Source of the DNA: Marinobacter azerbaijanicus
GTDB taxonomy: Bacteria; Pseudomonadota; Gammaproteobacteria; Pseudomonadales; Oleiphilaceae
Assembly (NCBI RefSeq): GCF_030250645.1
Contig: NZ_JASSVS010000011.1
Coordinates: 62,001 to 126,000 of the forward strand
DNA length: 64,000 nt
Direction: 5' to 3'
A model generated the notes under the pieces. The model made no database searches. It had not been told where the DNA came from and saw only the letters and a program-made list of their open reading frames with translations. The number at the start of each line of letters is the position of its first letter. Position 1 is the stretch's first letter. The translations under genes and the position numbers were made by a program. Of this stretch, positions 18,140-27,607 are shown piece after piece.

Positions 18140-19378
18140 TCAGACGTCCAGCAGAATACGTGCCGGATCCTCAAGCATTTCCTTGATGGCTACCAGGAAC
18201 TGCACTGCTTCCTTACCATCGATCATGCGGTGGTCGTAGGAAAGCGCCAGATACATCATCGGCTGGATTTCCACCTTGCCGTTCACCGCCATCGGGCGCT
18301 CCTGGATCTTGTGCATGCCCAGAATCGCTGTCTGCGGCGGGTTCAGGATCGGAGTGGAAATCAGGGAGCCAAAAATACCACCGTTGGTGATAGTGAAGGT
18401 GCCGCCGGTCATCTCCTCAATGCCAAGCTTGCCGTCTTTTGCCTTGGTTCCATACTCGACGATCTTCTTCTCAATGTCGGCGAGGCCGAGAGCATCGGTG
18501 TCACGCACAACAGGAACCACCAGGCCACGGTCACTTGAAACCGCAATACCGATATCCTGGTAGCCATGGTAAACCATGTCGTTACCGTCGATGGACGCAT
18601 TTACCGCCGGGAAGCGCTTCAAGGCTTCGGTGGCAGCCTTGGTAAAGAACGACATAAAGCCGAGCTTGACGCCGTGACGCTTCTCGAAGCTCTCCTTGTA
18701 CTGCTTGCGAAGCTCCATGACCGGGCCCATGTTCACTTCATTGAACGTGGTGAGCATGGCGGCTGTCTGCTGGGCATTGACCAGGCGCTTGGCAATGCTG
18801 GCGCGCAGGCGTGTCATCGGCACACGCTTTTCAGGACGCTCGCCGGAGCCCAGATCCACCTGCGGCATATCGCCGGCGGGCTTCTCCTGGGCAGCTGAAG
18901 TAGAACCTGAAGATTTTCCAGCATCAATATGATTCTGAACATCTTCCTTGGTTACACGGCCGTCTTTACCAGTACCTTTCACGGCATCCGGATTGACATC
19001 GTTCTCTTCTGCCAGTTTACGGGCAGCCGGGCTGAGTATGGCTTCACCGGAGGACTTGGCAGGCTCTTCAGAGGCCTCTTCCTTTTTGCCTTCCTCTTTT
19101 CCGCCCTCGTCTTTGGCTGCAGGCTTTGATTCACCAGCGGCGCCTTCCTTGAATGTGCCGACCACTTCTCCGCTTTCGACAGTGTCGCCTTCGCCCTTGA
19201 GTATTTCCTCAATCACACCATCAGCCGGAGCTACCACTTCGAGCACGACCTTGTCAGTTTCAATATCGACAATCAGCTCGTCACGTGAACAGGCTTCACC
19301 AGGCTGCTTGTGCCAGGTTGCAACGGTTCCCTCTGCGACCGACTCTGGGAATACGGGGGCTTTTATTTCTGTTGACAT
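18140..19378 (-). CDS. sucB: dihydrolipoyllysine succinyltransferase (E2)
   Basis: E2 core of the 2-oxoglutarate dehydrogenase complex. The 412-residue protein has one lipoyl domain with the modified lysine in DIETDKVVLEV, an acidic/Lys-rich linker, a peripheral subunit-binding domain (LSPAARKLAEENDVNPDAVK) and the acyltransferase core with the catalytic His in SYDHRMIDGKEAV. It follows sucA by 25 bases. One lipoyl domain, as usual for SucB, separates it from AceF. Confidence 0.97.
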   Translation of the reverse strand: MSTEIKAPVFPESVAEGTVATWHKQPGEACSRDELIVDIETDKVVLEVVAPADGVIEEILKGEGDTVESGEVVGTFKEGAAGESKPAAKDEGGKEEGKKEEASEEPAKSSGEAILSPAARKLAEENDVNPDAVKGTGKDGRVTKEDVQNHIDAGKSSGSTSAAQEKPAGDMPQVDLGSGERPEKRVPMTRLRASIAKRLVNAQQTAAMLTTFNEVNMGPVMELRKQYKESFEKRHGVKLGFMSFFTKAATEALKRFPAVNASIDGNDMVYHGYQDIGIAVSSDRGLVVPVVRDTDALGLADIEKKIVEYGTKAKDGKLGIEEMTGGTFTITNGGIFGSLISTPILNPPQTAILGMHKIQERPMAVNGKVEIQPMMYLALSYDHRMIDGKEAVQFLVAIKEMLEDPARILLDV

Positions 19379-19403
19379 CTCGGGTCCTTAGTTCGGTAGC
19401 TCG

Positions 19404-22241
19404 TCAGATTTCAAACGCGTCGTTAACCAGCTTTTTCTGCTCTTCAATGTGAACCGACATATGTCCACAGGCTGGAGCAGCAGAAGCGTCACGACCGGCA
19501 TACTGAAGATACAGTTTTGGGTTGTGGCGATGCAGCGCATTTCTCATATGATGCTGGCTGCAATACCAGGCACCCTGGTTCATGGGCTCTTCCTGACACC
19601 AGACCACGTGCTTGAGCTTGTTGTACTGGCTCAGGAGCTCATCCAGATCCTCTCCCGGGAACGGATACAGTTGCTCAATACGAACGATCGCAACATCATC
19701 CCGCTCGTCTGCCTTCTTGCGCTCCAGCAGGTCAAAATAGACCTTGCCACTGCACAGGATCAGACGAGTAACTTTCTTCGGATCGGAAGGCTCTTTCTCG
19801 GGCAGCACTGTCTTGAAAGTGCCTGAGGTCAGGTCATCGAGATCCGAGGTCGCTTCCTTGTGGCGCAACAGGCTCTTGGGCGTAATCGCTACCAACGGCT
19901 TGCGTAGCGGGCGCTTGACCTGGCGACGCAGCATGTGGAAAACCTGGGACGGAGTTGTTGGCACGCACACCTGGATATTGTGTTCCGCAGACAGCTGCAG
20001 GAAGCGCTCAAGGCGTGCCGAGCTGTGCTCTGGCCCCTGCCCCTCGTAGCCATGCGGCAACAACAGTGTCAGGCCACACAGACGGCCCCACTTGTGCTCG
20101 CCACTGGTCAGGAACTGGTCGATCACCACCTGGGCGCCATTGGCGAAATCACCAAACTGGGCTTCCCATACAATCAGGCCGTTTGGAGCCGTTGTTGCGT
20201 AACCATATTCGAACGCCATCACGGCTTCTTCAGACAGCAGCGAGTCGAAAATCTCGAATCTTGGCTGGTCTTCCGCCAGGTGCTCCAGAGCGATATGGGT
20301 TTGGCCATCCTTCTGGTTATGCAGTACCGCGTGACGATGGGAGAAGGTGCCGCGGCCTACATCCTGGCCGGTGATACGGATCGGATGTCCTTCATTGATC
20401 AGCGTGGCGTAGGCCATGATCTCGCCATAGCCCCAGTTGATGGGCAAGGCACCGGCTGTCATCTTCTCGCGGTCACTGATGATCTTGGACACCTGGCGCT
20501 GAACACTGAAACCTTCTGGAATGTGCGTCAGCTTTTTACCAAGCTTCTGGATCGTCTTCAGGGCAACGCTGGACTTGCATTTCGCCGTCCATTCATGGCC
20601 CAGATAAGGGGTCCAGTCAACGTAGAGCTCCTTGTTGGGCTCCTTGACCAGAGACTTGACCACATGGTCACCCTTGTCGAGCTCATCGCGGTAGTCCAGC
20701 TCGATCTGCTTTGACTCTTCCTGGGTGATAATCCCGTCTGCCACCAGTTTCTCGGCGTACAGGTTACGGGTCGTGGTCAGCTTGCGAATCTTGTCGTACA
20801 TTACCGGCTGGGTAGCAGCCGGCTCGTCCGCCTCGTTGTGGCCGCGGCGGCGATAGCACACCAGATCAATCACCACGTCATTCTTGAACTCATGGCGATA
20901 GTCCATGGCCATCTGAGTCACGAACATCACCGCTTCAGGATCATCCGCATTAACATGCAGGATCGGAGCCTGGATCATCTTGGCCACGTCCGTGCAGTAT
21001 TCGGTCGAACGGGCATCTTCCTGCTTGCTGGTGGTAAAACCGACCTGGTTATTGATGACGATATGGATGGTACCGCCAACACCGTAGCCCCTGGTCTGGG
21101 ACATCTGGAAGGTTTCCATGACCACGCCCTGCCCGGCAAAGGCGGCGTCGCCATGCATGATAATGGGCACACACTGGGTACCGTTGGGGTCTTCCCGGCG
21201 GGTCTGACGGGCACGAACAGAACCCACAACCACCGGTGAGACAATCTCCAGGTGTGACGGGTTGAAAGCCAGTGCCAGGTGAATCTCACCGCCTTCGGTC
21301 ATCACATTCGAGGAGAAACCCTGGTGGTATTTGACGTCACCAGAGCCGGAGTCGGCGAGTTTCTTGCCCTCGAACTCATCAAACAGCTCTTTTGGATTCT
21401 TGCCGAGCGTGTTCACCAGCACGTTGAGACGGCCCCGGTGAGCCATACCCAACACAATTTCCTTGGCGCCGTAGCTACCAGCCCTCTGGATGAGTTCGTC
21501 GAGACAGGGAATCAGACTTTCAGCACCTTCAAGACCAAAGCGCTTGACGCCCGGGTAACGGGACCCCAGGTACTTCTCAAGACCCTCGGCGGCGGTAAGA
21601 CGTTCCAGAAGGTGCTTGCGAGTCTCGGCCTCATAGTTGGGCCGTGAGCGGACCGGCTCCATGCGCTGCTGGAACCACCGCTTGATGCGGGTATCCACGA
21701 CATGCATGTATTCGGCGCCAATACTTTCACAATAGGTCTGGCGCAGGCCGTCCACAATATCCCTGAGCTTCATGGTCTCGGAACCGAAGTTCAGGGAGCC
21801 GGTCTGAAACTCAAGGTCGTAGTCTGCTTCGGAAAGCTCATGGAATGACGGATCGAGGTCTTCCACCTGAGGACGTTTCCAGACCCCGAGAGGGTCAAGC
21901 TTCGCTTCCTGGTGGCCACGGAACCGAAAGGCGTTGATCAGCTGAAGCACACGAATCTGTTTCTTGTCTGCATCCGCCGTTGCGCTGGCAGGAACGCCAC
22001 CGGTGGCGATGAAACGCTGATTTCGGGAAATGTGCTCGAACTGTTGACGTATAGATGAATGATCTATATCGCGGCCTTTGTAGCCATCCACACTGGGAAG
22101 TTTGTCGAAGTAACTGCGCCACTCTTCAGGAATGGCATTAGGATCGGTCAGGTAGGTTTCGAAAAGCTTTTCAACATAGGCAAGATTTCCACCCTGCAGG
22201 TGGGAAGTCTGCCATAACTGCTCCATTATGCTTTCGTGCAT
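19404..22241 (-). CDS. sucA: 2-oxoglutarate dehydrogenase E1
   Basis: The thiamine-diphosphate enzyme that decarboxylates 2-oxoglutarate. I choose ATG at 22241 (MHESIMEQLWQTSHLQGGN), which has AAGGTGAG upstream and matches where the family begins, giving 945 residues; the frame is open 50 codons further upstream. The short N-terminal helix that docks on E2, the AHRGRLNVLVNTLGK segment and the thiamine-binding region are present. It sits 310 bp after sdhB, with a possible separate promoter in that gap. Confidence 0.96.
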   Translation of the reverse strand: MHESIMEQLWQTSHLQGGNLAYVEKLFETYLTDPNAIPEEWRSYFDKLPSVDGYKGRDIDHSSIRQQFEHISRNQRFIATGGVPASATADADKKQIRVLQLINAFRFRGHQEAKLDPLGVWKRPQVEDLDPSFHELSEADYDLEFQTGSLNFGSETMKLRDIVDGLRQTYCESIGAEYMHVVDTRIKRWFQQRMEPVRSRPNYEAETRKHLLERLTAAEGLEKYLGSRYPGVKRFGLEGAESLIPCLDELIQRAGSYGAKEIVLGMAHRGRLNVLVNTLGKNPKELFDEFEGKKLADSGSGDVKYHQGFSSNVMTEGGEIHLALAFNPSHLEIVSPVVVGSVRARQTRREDPNGTQCVPIIMHGDAAFAGQGVVMETFQMSQTRGYGVGGTIHIVINNQVGFTTSKQEDARSTEYCTDVAKMIQAPILHVNADDPEAVMFVTQMAMDYRHEFKNDVVIDLVCYRRRGHNEADEPAATQPVMYDKIRKLTTTRNLYAEKLVADGIITQEESKQIELDYRDELDKGDHVVKSLVKEPNKELYVDWTPYLGHEWTAKCKSSVALKTIQKLGKKLTHIPEGFSVQRQVSKIISDREKMTAGALPINWGYGEIMAYATLINEGHPIRITGQDVGRGTFSHRHAVLHNQKDGQTHIALEHLAEDQPRFEIFDSLLSEEAVMAFEYGYATTAPNGLIVWEAQFGDFANGAQVVIDQFLTSGEHKWGRLCGLTLLLPHGYEGQGPEHSSARLERFLQLSAEHNIQVCVPTTPSQVFHMLRRQVKRPLRKPLVAITPKSLLRHKEATSDLDDLTSGTFKTVLPEKEPSDPKKVTRLILCSGKVYFDLLERKKADERDDVAIVRIEQLYPFPGEDLDELLSQYNKLKHVVWCQEEPMNQGAWYCSQHHMRNALHRHNPKLYLQYAGRDASAAPACGHMSVHIEEQKKLVNDAFEI

Positions 22242-22551
22242 TTTGAATAGCTCACCTTGGGCTGGTGCGGGGAGCTGGCTATGGTCGGCCAGGGGTAAAT
22301 CTGAGTCAATACGGGTTTTTACGGGATCGACTGTGGCCACCACACCCAACAAGGATGTTTTCCGTTCCCCGGTGGTTATTATACTCAGCAAAGCCGTGGC
22401 AGAACTTTATGAGTTCCCGTCACGGCTTGCGTAGTTTGCACCCTGATAAGACTTTTGACTATAAGCCTTTGGTTGAAGAGCCCGCTTCGTTGCGGGCCCT
22501 CCCAGGGCGCCGAGCTTGTCAGCACAGTATAGCGCCTGTGTCAGATTCTGC
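22242..22551. other. 310-bp gap between sdhB and sucA
   Basis: No gene is seen here. The minus strand holds a six-base stem with a GC-rich core (22480-22497, GCCCGC/GCGGGC) after sdhB, followed by CTCTTC rather than a T-run, so it may be a weak terminator or processing hairpin. Closer to sucA there is a perfect TATAAT at 22378-22383 (minus) without a good -35. Partial independence of sucAB from sdhCDAB is inferred. Confidence 0.5.
22378..22383 (-). promoter_or_regulatory. possible -10 of an internal sucA promoter
   Basis: A perfect TATAAT on the minus strand, about 137 bp upstream of the sucA ATG. The region 16-18 bases before it has no clear TTGACA-like hexamer, so an activator would be needed if it is real. 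Confidence 0.35.
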
Positions 22552-23256
22552 TTACGTCGCCCGCTGAAGCAGAAGATTGCGGATGTGGCCGATTGCCCTT
22601 GTCGGGTTGAGGCCTTTGGGGCAGACACTGACACAGTTCATGATACCGCGGCAGCGGAATACGCTGAACGGGTCATCAAGGTTGGCAAGCCTCTCCTCCT
22701 GGGCCGTATCCCGGCTGTCCGCCAGAAAACGATAGGCCTGCAGCAAACCCGCCGGACCAATGAACTTGTCCGGGTTCCACCAGAAGGACGGGCAAGCCGT
22801 AGAACAGCAGGCACAGAGAATACACTCGTACAGGCCGTCCAGCTTTTCCCGGTCCTCCGGAGACTGGTAACGCTCAATGGCAGGCGGTGGGTTATCGTTA
22901 ACCAGGTACGGCATAACCTTTTCATACTGTTTGTAGAAAAGACTCATGTCGACCACGAGGTCGCGAATAACCGGCAGGCCGGGCAGCGGGCGCAAAACCA
23001 GCTTGTTGTTCTTCAGAACCTCGGACAGCGGGGTAATACAGGCCAGACCGTTCTTGCCGTTCATGTTCATCCCATCTGACCCACAGACACCTTCCCGACA
23101 GGAACGGCGGTAAGCCATTGAGGGGTCCTGTTCCTTGATCAGGTTCAGGACGTCGAGAACCATCAGGTCCTTGCCTTCCGGGACGTTCAGCTCTACGTCC
23201 TGCATGTAGGGCGCATTGTCTGTTTCCGGGTTATAGCGGTACAGGCTTACTAACAT
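22552..23256 (-). CDS. sdhB: succinate dehydrogenase iron-sulfur subunit
   Basis: SdhB carries electrons from the flavoprotein to ubiquinone through three clusters. The 234-residue chain has the 2Fe-2S ligands (SCREGVCGSDGMNMNGKNGL) and the ferredoxin-type cysteines ECILCACCSTACPSFWW and CRGIMNCVSVCPKGLNPTRA for the 4Fe-4S and 3Fe-4S clusters. It follows sdhA by 13 bases. Confidence 0.97.
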   Translation of the reverse strand: MLVSLYRYNPETDNAPYMQDVELNVPEGKDLMVLDVLNLIKEQDPSMAYRRSCREGVCGSDGMNMNGKNGLACITPLSEVLKNNKLVLRPLPGLPVIRDLVVDMSLFYKQYEKVMPYLVNDNPPPAIERYQSPEDREKLDGLYECILCACCSTACPSFWWNPDKFIGPAGLLQAYRFLADSRDTAQEERLANLDDPFSVFRCRGIMNCVSVCPKGLNPTRAIGHIRNLLLQRAT

Positions 23257-23269
23257 TGCTCAATCCCCC

Positions 23270-25042
23270 TTAGTAAGTCCGGATCTTCGGCTGGAAAGTA
23301 TCAACCGTTTTCGGAGCGAAGTTTACGTCTCGCTTGCCAACACGCTTGTCCAGCGGGAAGTAAAGCGAATGCTTCAGCCAGTTCTCGTCATCACGCTCTG
23401 TAAAGTCATTACGGGCGTGAGCACCACGACTCTCTTTACGCTCGAAGGCTGAAACAGCTGTTGCCAGGGCAACTTCGTACAGGTTGTCCAGCTCCAGAGC
23501 TTCAATACGGGCGGTGTTGAAGGCGCTACTGGTGTCCGCAAGCTTGGTGTTGCGAACACGCTCACCGATGGATTCCAGCTTCTTGAGACCTTCTTCCATG
23601 CTCTTACCGTCACGGAATACGCCGAAGTACAGCTGCATACAGCTCTGCAGGTCCTTGCGGACCTCGGCAACACTCTCACCTTCAGACGCATTGTTCAGGC
23701 GATCCAGGCGGGCCATGGCATTCTTGATGTCTTCCTCGCTGGCGCCATCGACGTCGAAGCCACCACGTAGCTGCTCTTCGATGTGCAGGCCGGCCGCACG
23801 CCCGAATACCACCAGGTCGAGCAACGAGTTACCGCCCAGACGGTTGGCACCGTGTACGGAAACGCAGGCAGCCTCACCACAGGCAAACAGCCCGGGAATC
23901 GGCTTGTCGTTGCCGTTTTCATCCTGGGTCAGTGCCTGACCACCCACGTTGGTGGGAATACCGCCCATCATATAGTGACAGGTAGGCACTACCGGCACCG
24001 GCTCTTTTACCGGATCCACGTGTGCGAAAGTCCGGGACAATTCGCAGATGCCCGGCAGGCGCAGATTCAGGGTCTCTTCACCAAGGTGATCAAGCTTCAG
24101 CAGAACGTGATCCTTCTCCGGGCCACATCCGCGGCCTTCCAGGATCTCGATAACCATGGAACGGGCAACAACATCTCGTCCCGCGAGGTCTTTTGCGTTC
24201 GGCGCGTAACGCTCCATGAAGCGCTCACCCTCAGAGTTGATCAGGTAACCGCCCTCACCGCGGCAACCTTCGGTCACCAGTGTGCCCGCACCATGAATAC
24301 CGGTGGGGTGGAACTGCCACATTTCCATATCCTGCATCGGGAAGCCGGCACGCAGCGCCATGCCGATGCCGTCACCGGTATTAATCAGGGCGTTTGTGGT
24401 GGAAGCGTAAATACGACCCGCACCACCAGTTGCCAGAACCGTAGCCTTGGACTTGATATAGGCCACTTCGCCGGTTTCGATCTCGATGGCAACAACACCA
24501 ACCACTTCGTTCTTGCTGTTCTTGACCAGATCAACCGCGTACCACTCATTCAGGAAAGTGGTACCACCTTTCAGGTTCGCCTGATACAGAGTGTGCAACA
24601 ACGCGTGACCGGTACGGTCAGCAGCGGCGCAGGTACGGGCAGCCTGGGCGGGGTTATCCGGCCCCTTGGACTGACCACCGAAAGGACGCTGGTAAATACG
24701 GCCCTGCTCGGTGCGGGAGAACGGCAGGCCCATGTGCTCAAGCTCAAAAACCGCCTGAGGGCCGACAGAGCACATGTACTCGATAGCGTCCTGGTCGCCG
24801 ATATAGTCGGAACCCTTGACGGTATCGTACATGTGCCAGCGCCAGTCATCGTTTGGATCGGCACTGGCGATAGCGCAGGTAATACCACCCTGGGCAGACA
24901 CCGTATGGGAACGTGTCGGGAAAACCTTGGTGATACACGCGGTATTGACGCCGGATTCGGTCAACTGAAGGGCGGCACGCATACCGGCACCGCCACCACC
25001 GATAACAATCGCGTCATAAGACATGGTCTTGATATTAGCCAT
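23270..25042 (-). CDS. sdhA: succinate dehydrogenase flavoprotein subunit
   Basis: SdhA oxidises succinate to fumarate at a covalently bound FAD. The 590-residue protein begins with the FAD motif IGGGGAGMRAALQL, then the flavinylated histidine in TRSHTVSAQGG, and has the substrate segment HPTGIHGAGTLVTEGCRGEG and active Arg region RDVVARSMVIEI. It lies between sdhD and sdhB with gaps of three and 13 bases. Confidence 0.98.
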   Translation of the reverse strand: MANIKTMSYDAIVIGGGGAGMRAALQLTESGVNTACITKVFPTRSHTVSAQGGITCAIASADPNDDWRWHMYDTVKGSDYIGDQDAIEYMCSVGPQAVFELEHMGLPFSRTEQGRIYQRPFGGQSKGPDNPAQAARTCAAADRTGHALLHTLYQANLKGGTTFLNEWYAVDLVKNSKNEVVGVVAIEIETGEVAYIKSKATVLATGGAGRIYASTTNALINTGDGIGMALRAGFPMQDMEMWQFHPTGIHGAGTLVTEGCRGEGGYLINSEGERFMERYAPNAKDLAGRDVVARSMVIEILEGRGCGPEKDHVLLKLDHLGEETLNLRLPGICELSRTFAHVDPVKEPVPVVPTCHYMMGGIPTNVGGQALTQDENGNDKPIPGLFACGEAACVSVHGANRLGGNSLLDLVVFGRAAGLHIEEQLRGGFDVDGASEEDIKNAMARLDRLNNASEGESVAEVRKDLQSCMQLYFGVFRDGKSMEEGLKKLESIGERVRNTKLADTSSAFNTARIEALELDNLYEVALATAVSAFERKESRGAHARNDFTERDDENWLKHSLYFPLDKRVGKRDVNFAPKTVDTFQPKIRTY

Positions 25043-25045
25043 TAA

Positions 25046-25390
25046 TTAAAGCCCCCAAAGAATCTGAATGCCCCAGACTACATACACGAACATTATCAAC
25101 CCACACAGCGCCTGGACCAGGAACCGGGGCAGAGTCGCCTTGATGTAATCCGTTGTTACCGTCCAGAGCCCTACCCAGGCATGCGCACCAATTGACAGCA
25201 AGGCAAGCAGGGAAAAGATACGGAACCAGGTCTGATCAAAGAGTCCTGACCAGGTTTCATAACTGACGTCAGACGTCAGCAGAAAACCGAACAGGAAAAT
25301 TGTATACAGAGCAAGTACGTAGGCGGTGACTCGCTGGATCAGCCAGTCATAGACGCCACTGCGTCCGAGGTTCGTTACGCTGTTTACCAT
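25046..25390 (-). CDS. sdhD: succinate dehydrogenase membrane anchor SdhD
   Basis: The 114-residue protein has three hydrophobic spans (about 20-42, 55-75 and 88-110) and the conserved SIGAHAWVGLWTVTTDY segment whose His is the usual haem b ligand; the Asp/Tyr near it lie at the quinone site. The start overlaps the sdhC end by seven bases. Confidence 0.94.
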   Translation of the reverse strand: MVNSVTNLGRSGVYDWLIQRVTAYVLALYTIFLFGFLLTSDVSYETWSGLFDQTWFRIFSLLALLSIGAHAWVGLWTVTTDYIKATLPRFLVQALCGLIMFVYVVWGIQILWGL

Positions 25391-25758
25391 ACCCAGACTC
25401 CTGCCAGAATGATGAGAATAACGGAAATCGCGACTGTGGCTTTAGCAGCGAGCCGTCCACTTTCCAGCTCTTCGCCGATGCCCATATCCATCAGCAGGTG
25501 CTTGATACCTGCCACCAGGTGGTACAACAAGGCAGACAGAATGCCCCAGGTAATCAGCTTCGCCAGGAAGCTGTCCAGCAATCCACTTACGCGGCTGAAG
25601 CCCTCTTCCCCGGATAGGGAAAGCTGAAGTCCGTACAGCATGAAAGCAACACCCACAAAAATGATGATGCCACTGACGCGATGCAGTATGGACGTGATGG
25701 CTGGCAGCGGAAAATGGAACTTGCCGAGATCGAGATTTACTGGTCGTTTGCTATTCAC
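25384..25758 (-). CDS. sdhC: succinate dehydrogenase cytochrome b556 subunit
   Basis: SdhC anchors the complex and helps bind haem and quinone. It is 124 residues with three membrane spans, the SILHRVSGIIIF signature near 24-35 and the haem-ligand His in LLYHLVAGIKHLLMDMG. The start is GTG at 25758 with GAGAG five bases upstream. It is the first gene of the sdh-suc block and is divergent from gltA across a 457-bp region. Confidence 0.94.
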   Translation of the reverse strand: MNSKRPVNLDLGKFHFPLPAITSILHRVSGIIIFVGVAFMLYGLQLSLSGEEGFSRVSGLLDSFLAKLITWGILSALLYHLVAGIKHLLMDMGIGEELESGRLAAKATVAISVILIILAGVWVW

Positions 25759-26215
25759 AGCGCTCTCACACTCTCTCTTGGTTCCGCGGGGCCGGAAATA
25801 CCGGATGCGGATGGTTGGTATGTAAGGATCTGCGTGCAGAACATGTCCGGCACACGATTGGCTAAGGAGGGAGAAAAACCGGCATGCGCTCTTCTGAAAT
25901 CTGACGCTGCGGCCTGTTATATCCCCGATTCCGGGCTAGGGATTATAAGGAGTACCCCTTTCAATTACAAACACGCAACTCTGCGAAACCCCGTAAAATC
26001 AGGGCCCGGAACTCGCTATAAAGATAATTGACAAAACCAATTCTTCCCCGAAAGCGACCCTATTCCGGGTTTCCCTGATTTACAGGGATTGTGAAATATA
26101 AGGTTTTATTGCGTCTTCCATTGACAAAAAAAGCCAACGCCCTATATTTTGCCGCCAGTTTTGCGATAATACGCGCCTTCTAGCGCATCCAAATGCTGAT
26201 AAATAGGAGAGCACC
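25759..26215. other. 457-bp divergent control region between sdhC and gltA
   Basis: No credible gene is seen. It must hold the promoters for the nine-gene sdh-suc unit (minus) and for gltA (plus). The gltA promoter is clear (26121-26148). For sdhC I found AT-rich stretches around 26010-26035 on the minus strand but no well-spaced -35/-10 pair. A second TTGACA at 26028 (plus) has no -10 at a proper distance. Confidence 0.6.
26121..26148 (+). promoter_or_regulatory. sigma-70 promoter of gltA
   Basis: TTGACA (26121-26126) and TATATT (26143-26148) are 16 bases apart, about 65 bp upstream of the gltA ATG. This is the best promoter in the divergent region. The leader carries a TAGGAGAG ribosome site just before the start. 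Confidence 0.8.
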
Positions 26216-27490
26216 ATGACCGACAGGAAAGCCACGCTTTCGGTGGGTGACAAGTCCATTGAGCTACCGGTTTATTCGGGCACCGTCGGCCCTGACGTCA
26301 TCGACGTGAGAAGCCTGGTCCAGGAAGGCGTTTTCACTTACGATCCCGGATTTGTATCCACTGCGGCCTGTGAATCAAAGATCACTTACATTGACGGCGC
26401 CAACGGTGTTCTCCTGCACCGGGGCTATCCGATTGAGGAACTGGCGGAGAACTCGGACTACCTGGAAGTCTGCTACCTGCTGCTGAAGGGCGAACTGCCG
26501 ACCGCCGAAGAGAACAAGAAGTTCCACGAAACCATCAAGAACCACACCATGCTGCATGACCAGATGCGCAACTTCTTCCAGGGCTTCCGCCGGGATGCGC
26601 ATCCAATGGCCATCATGTGTGGTGTTGTCGGGGCACTTTCCGCCTTCTATCACGACCAGATGGACGTTACCGACGTACACCAGCGTGAAATTACAGCGCA
26701 TCGGCTGATTGCCAAGATGCCGACCATTGCCGCCTGGTGCTACAAGTACAGCATTGGCCAGCCATTCATGTATCCCCGCAATGACCTGTCCTACTCCGAG
26801 AATTTCCTGCAGATGATGTTTGGTGTTCCCTGCGAGGAATACAAACCGAATCCGATCCTTGCGAAAGCCATGGACAAGATCTTCATCCTGCACGCAGATC
26901 ACGAGCAGAACGCATCTACTTCGACGGTTCGTCTGGCGGGTTCCACTGGCGCCAACCCCTATGCCTGTATCGCCTCCGGCATTGCCGCACTGTGGGGGCC
27001 GGCTCACGGTGGCGCCAACGAAGCCGTACTGGATATGCTTGCGGAAATCGGCGACGAGTCCAACATCGAGAAGTTTATTGCCAAGGCCAAGGACAAGGAC
27101 GACCCCTTCCGCCTGATGGGCTTTGGCCACCGCGTTTACAAGAACTTCGACCCCCGCGCCAAGGTAATGGCAGAGACCGCACACGAGGTCCTGACCGAGC
27201 TTGGCCTGGAAAACGATCCTCTGCTGCGGATCGCCCAGCGCCTTGAGAAGATCGCGCTCGAAGACGAATATTTCGTCAAGCGTAAACTGTACCCGAACGT
27301 GGATTTCTACTCTGGCCTGATCCTCAAGGCGATTGGCATTCCCACATCGATGTTTACCGTTATCTTCGCGCTTTCCCGCACCATTGGCTGGTTCTCGCAC
27401 TGGAACGAAATGGTCAGTGGCGATTATCGCATCGGCCGGCCGCGTCAGCTGTATACCGGCCCAACGTCCAGGAATTACCCGAAGAAATAA
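26216..27490 (+). CDS. gltA: citrate synthase
   Basis: Joins acetyl-CoA and oxaloacetate at the entry of the TCA cycle. The 424-residue protein is the hexameric, NADH-sensitive gammaproteobacterial type by length and start (YSGTVGPDVIDVRSL). Catalytic residues are visible in the HADHEQNASTSTVRLAGST block, the WGPAHGGANEAVL block and the GFGHRVYKNFDPRA block. It is monocistronic: strong promoter upstream, strong terminator downstream. It is divergent from sdhCDAB-sucABlpdCD, the same arrangement as in Pseudomonas and E. coli. Confidence 0.98.
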   Translation: MTDRKATLSVGDKSIELPVYSGTVGPDVIDVRSLVQEGVFTYDPGFVSTAACESKITYIDGANGVLLHRGYPIEELAENSDYLEVCYLLLKGELPTAEENKKFHETIKNHTMLHDQMRNFFQGFRRDAHPMAIMCGVVGALSAFYHDQMDVTDVHQREITAHRLIAKMPTIAAWCYKYSIGQPFMYPRNDLSYSENFLQMMFGVPCEEYKPNPILAKAMDKIFILHADHEQNASTSTVRLAGSTGANPYACIASGIAALWGPAHGGANEAVLDMLAEIGDESNIEKFIAKAKDKDDPFRLMGFGHRVYKNFDPRAKVMAETAHEVLTELGLENDPLLRIAQRLEKIALEDEYFVKRKLYPNVDFYSGLILKAIGIPTSMFTVIFALSRTIGWFSHWNEMVSGDYRIGRPRQLYTGPTSRNYPKK

Positions 27491-27512
27491 CCCCGGAAAT
27501 CTGAAATCCCAG

Positions 27513-27537
27513 GGCCGCTGCAACAGCGGCCTTTTTT
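27513..27537 (+). terminator. rho-independent terminator of gltA
   Basis: A perfect eight-base stem GGCCGCTG/CAGCGGCC with a CAA loop is followed by six T. It lies 22 bases after the gltA stop. Confidence 0.95.
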
Positions 27538-27607
27538 GTGCCCTCACATTCTGTAATGATTACGGCTGTCTTTCCGCTAACAATAATCAAGCCCCGGAGA
27601 ATCAGTG

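Noticed and set aside
26028..26066. Second gltA promoter (TTGACA at 26028)
   Set aside because: The nearest TATTCC is 27 bases away, far beyond a usable spacer.
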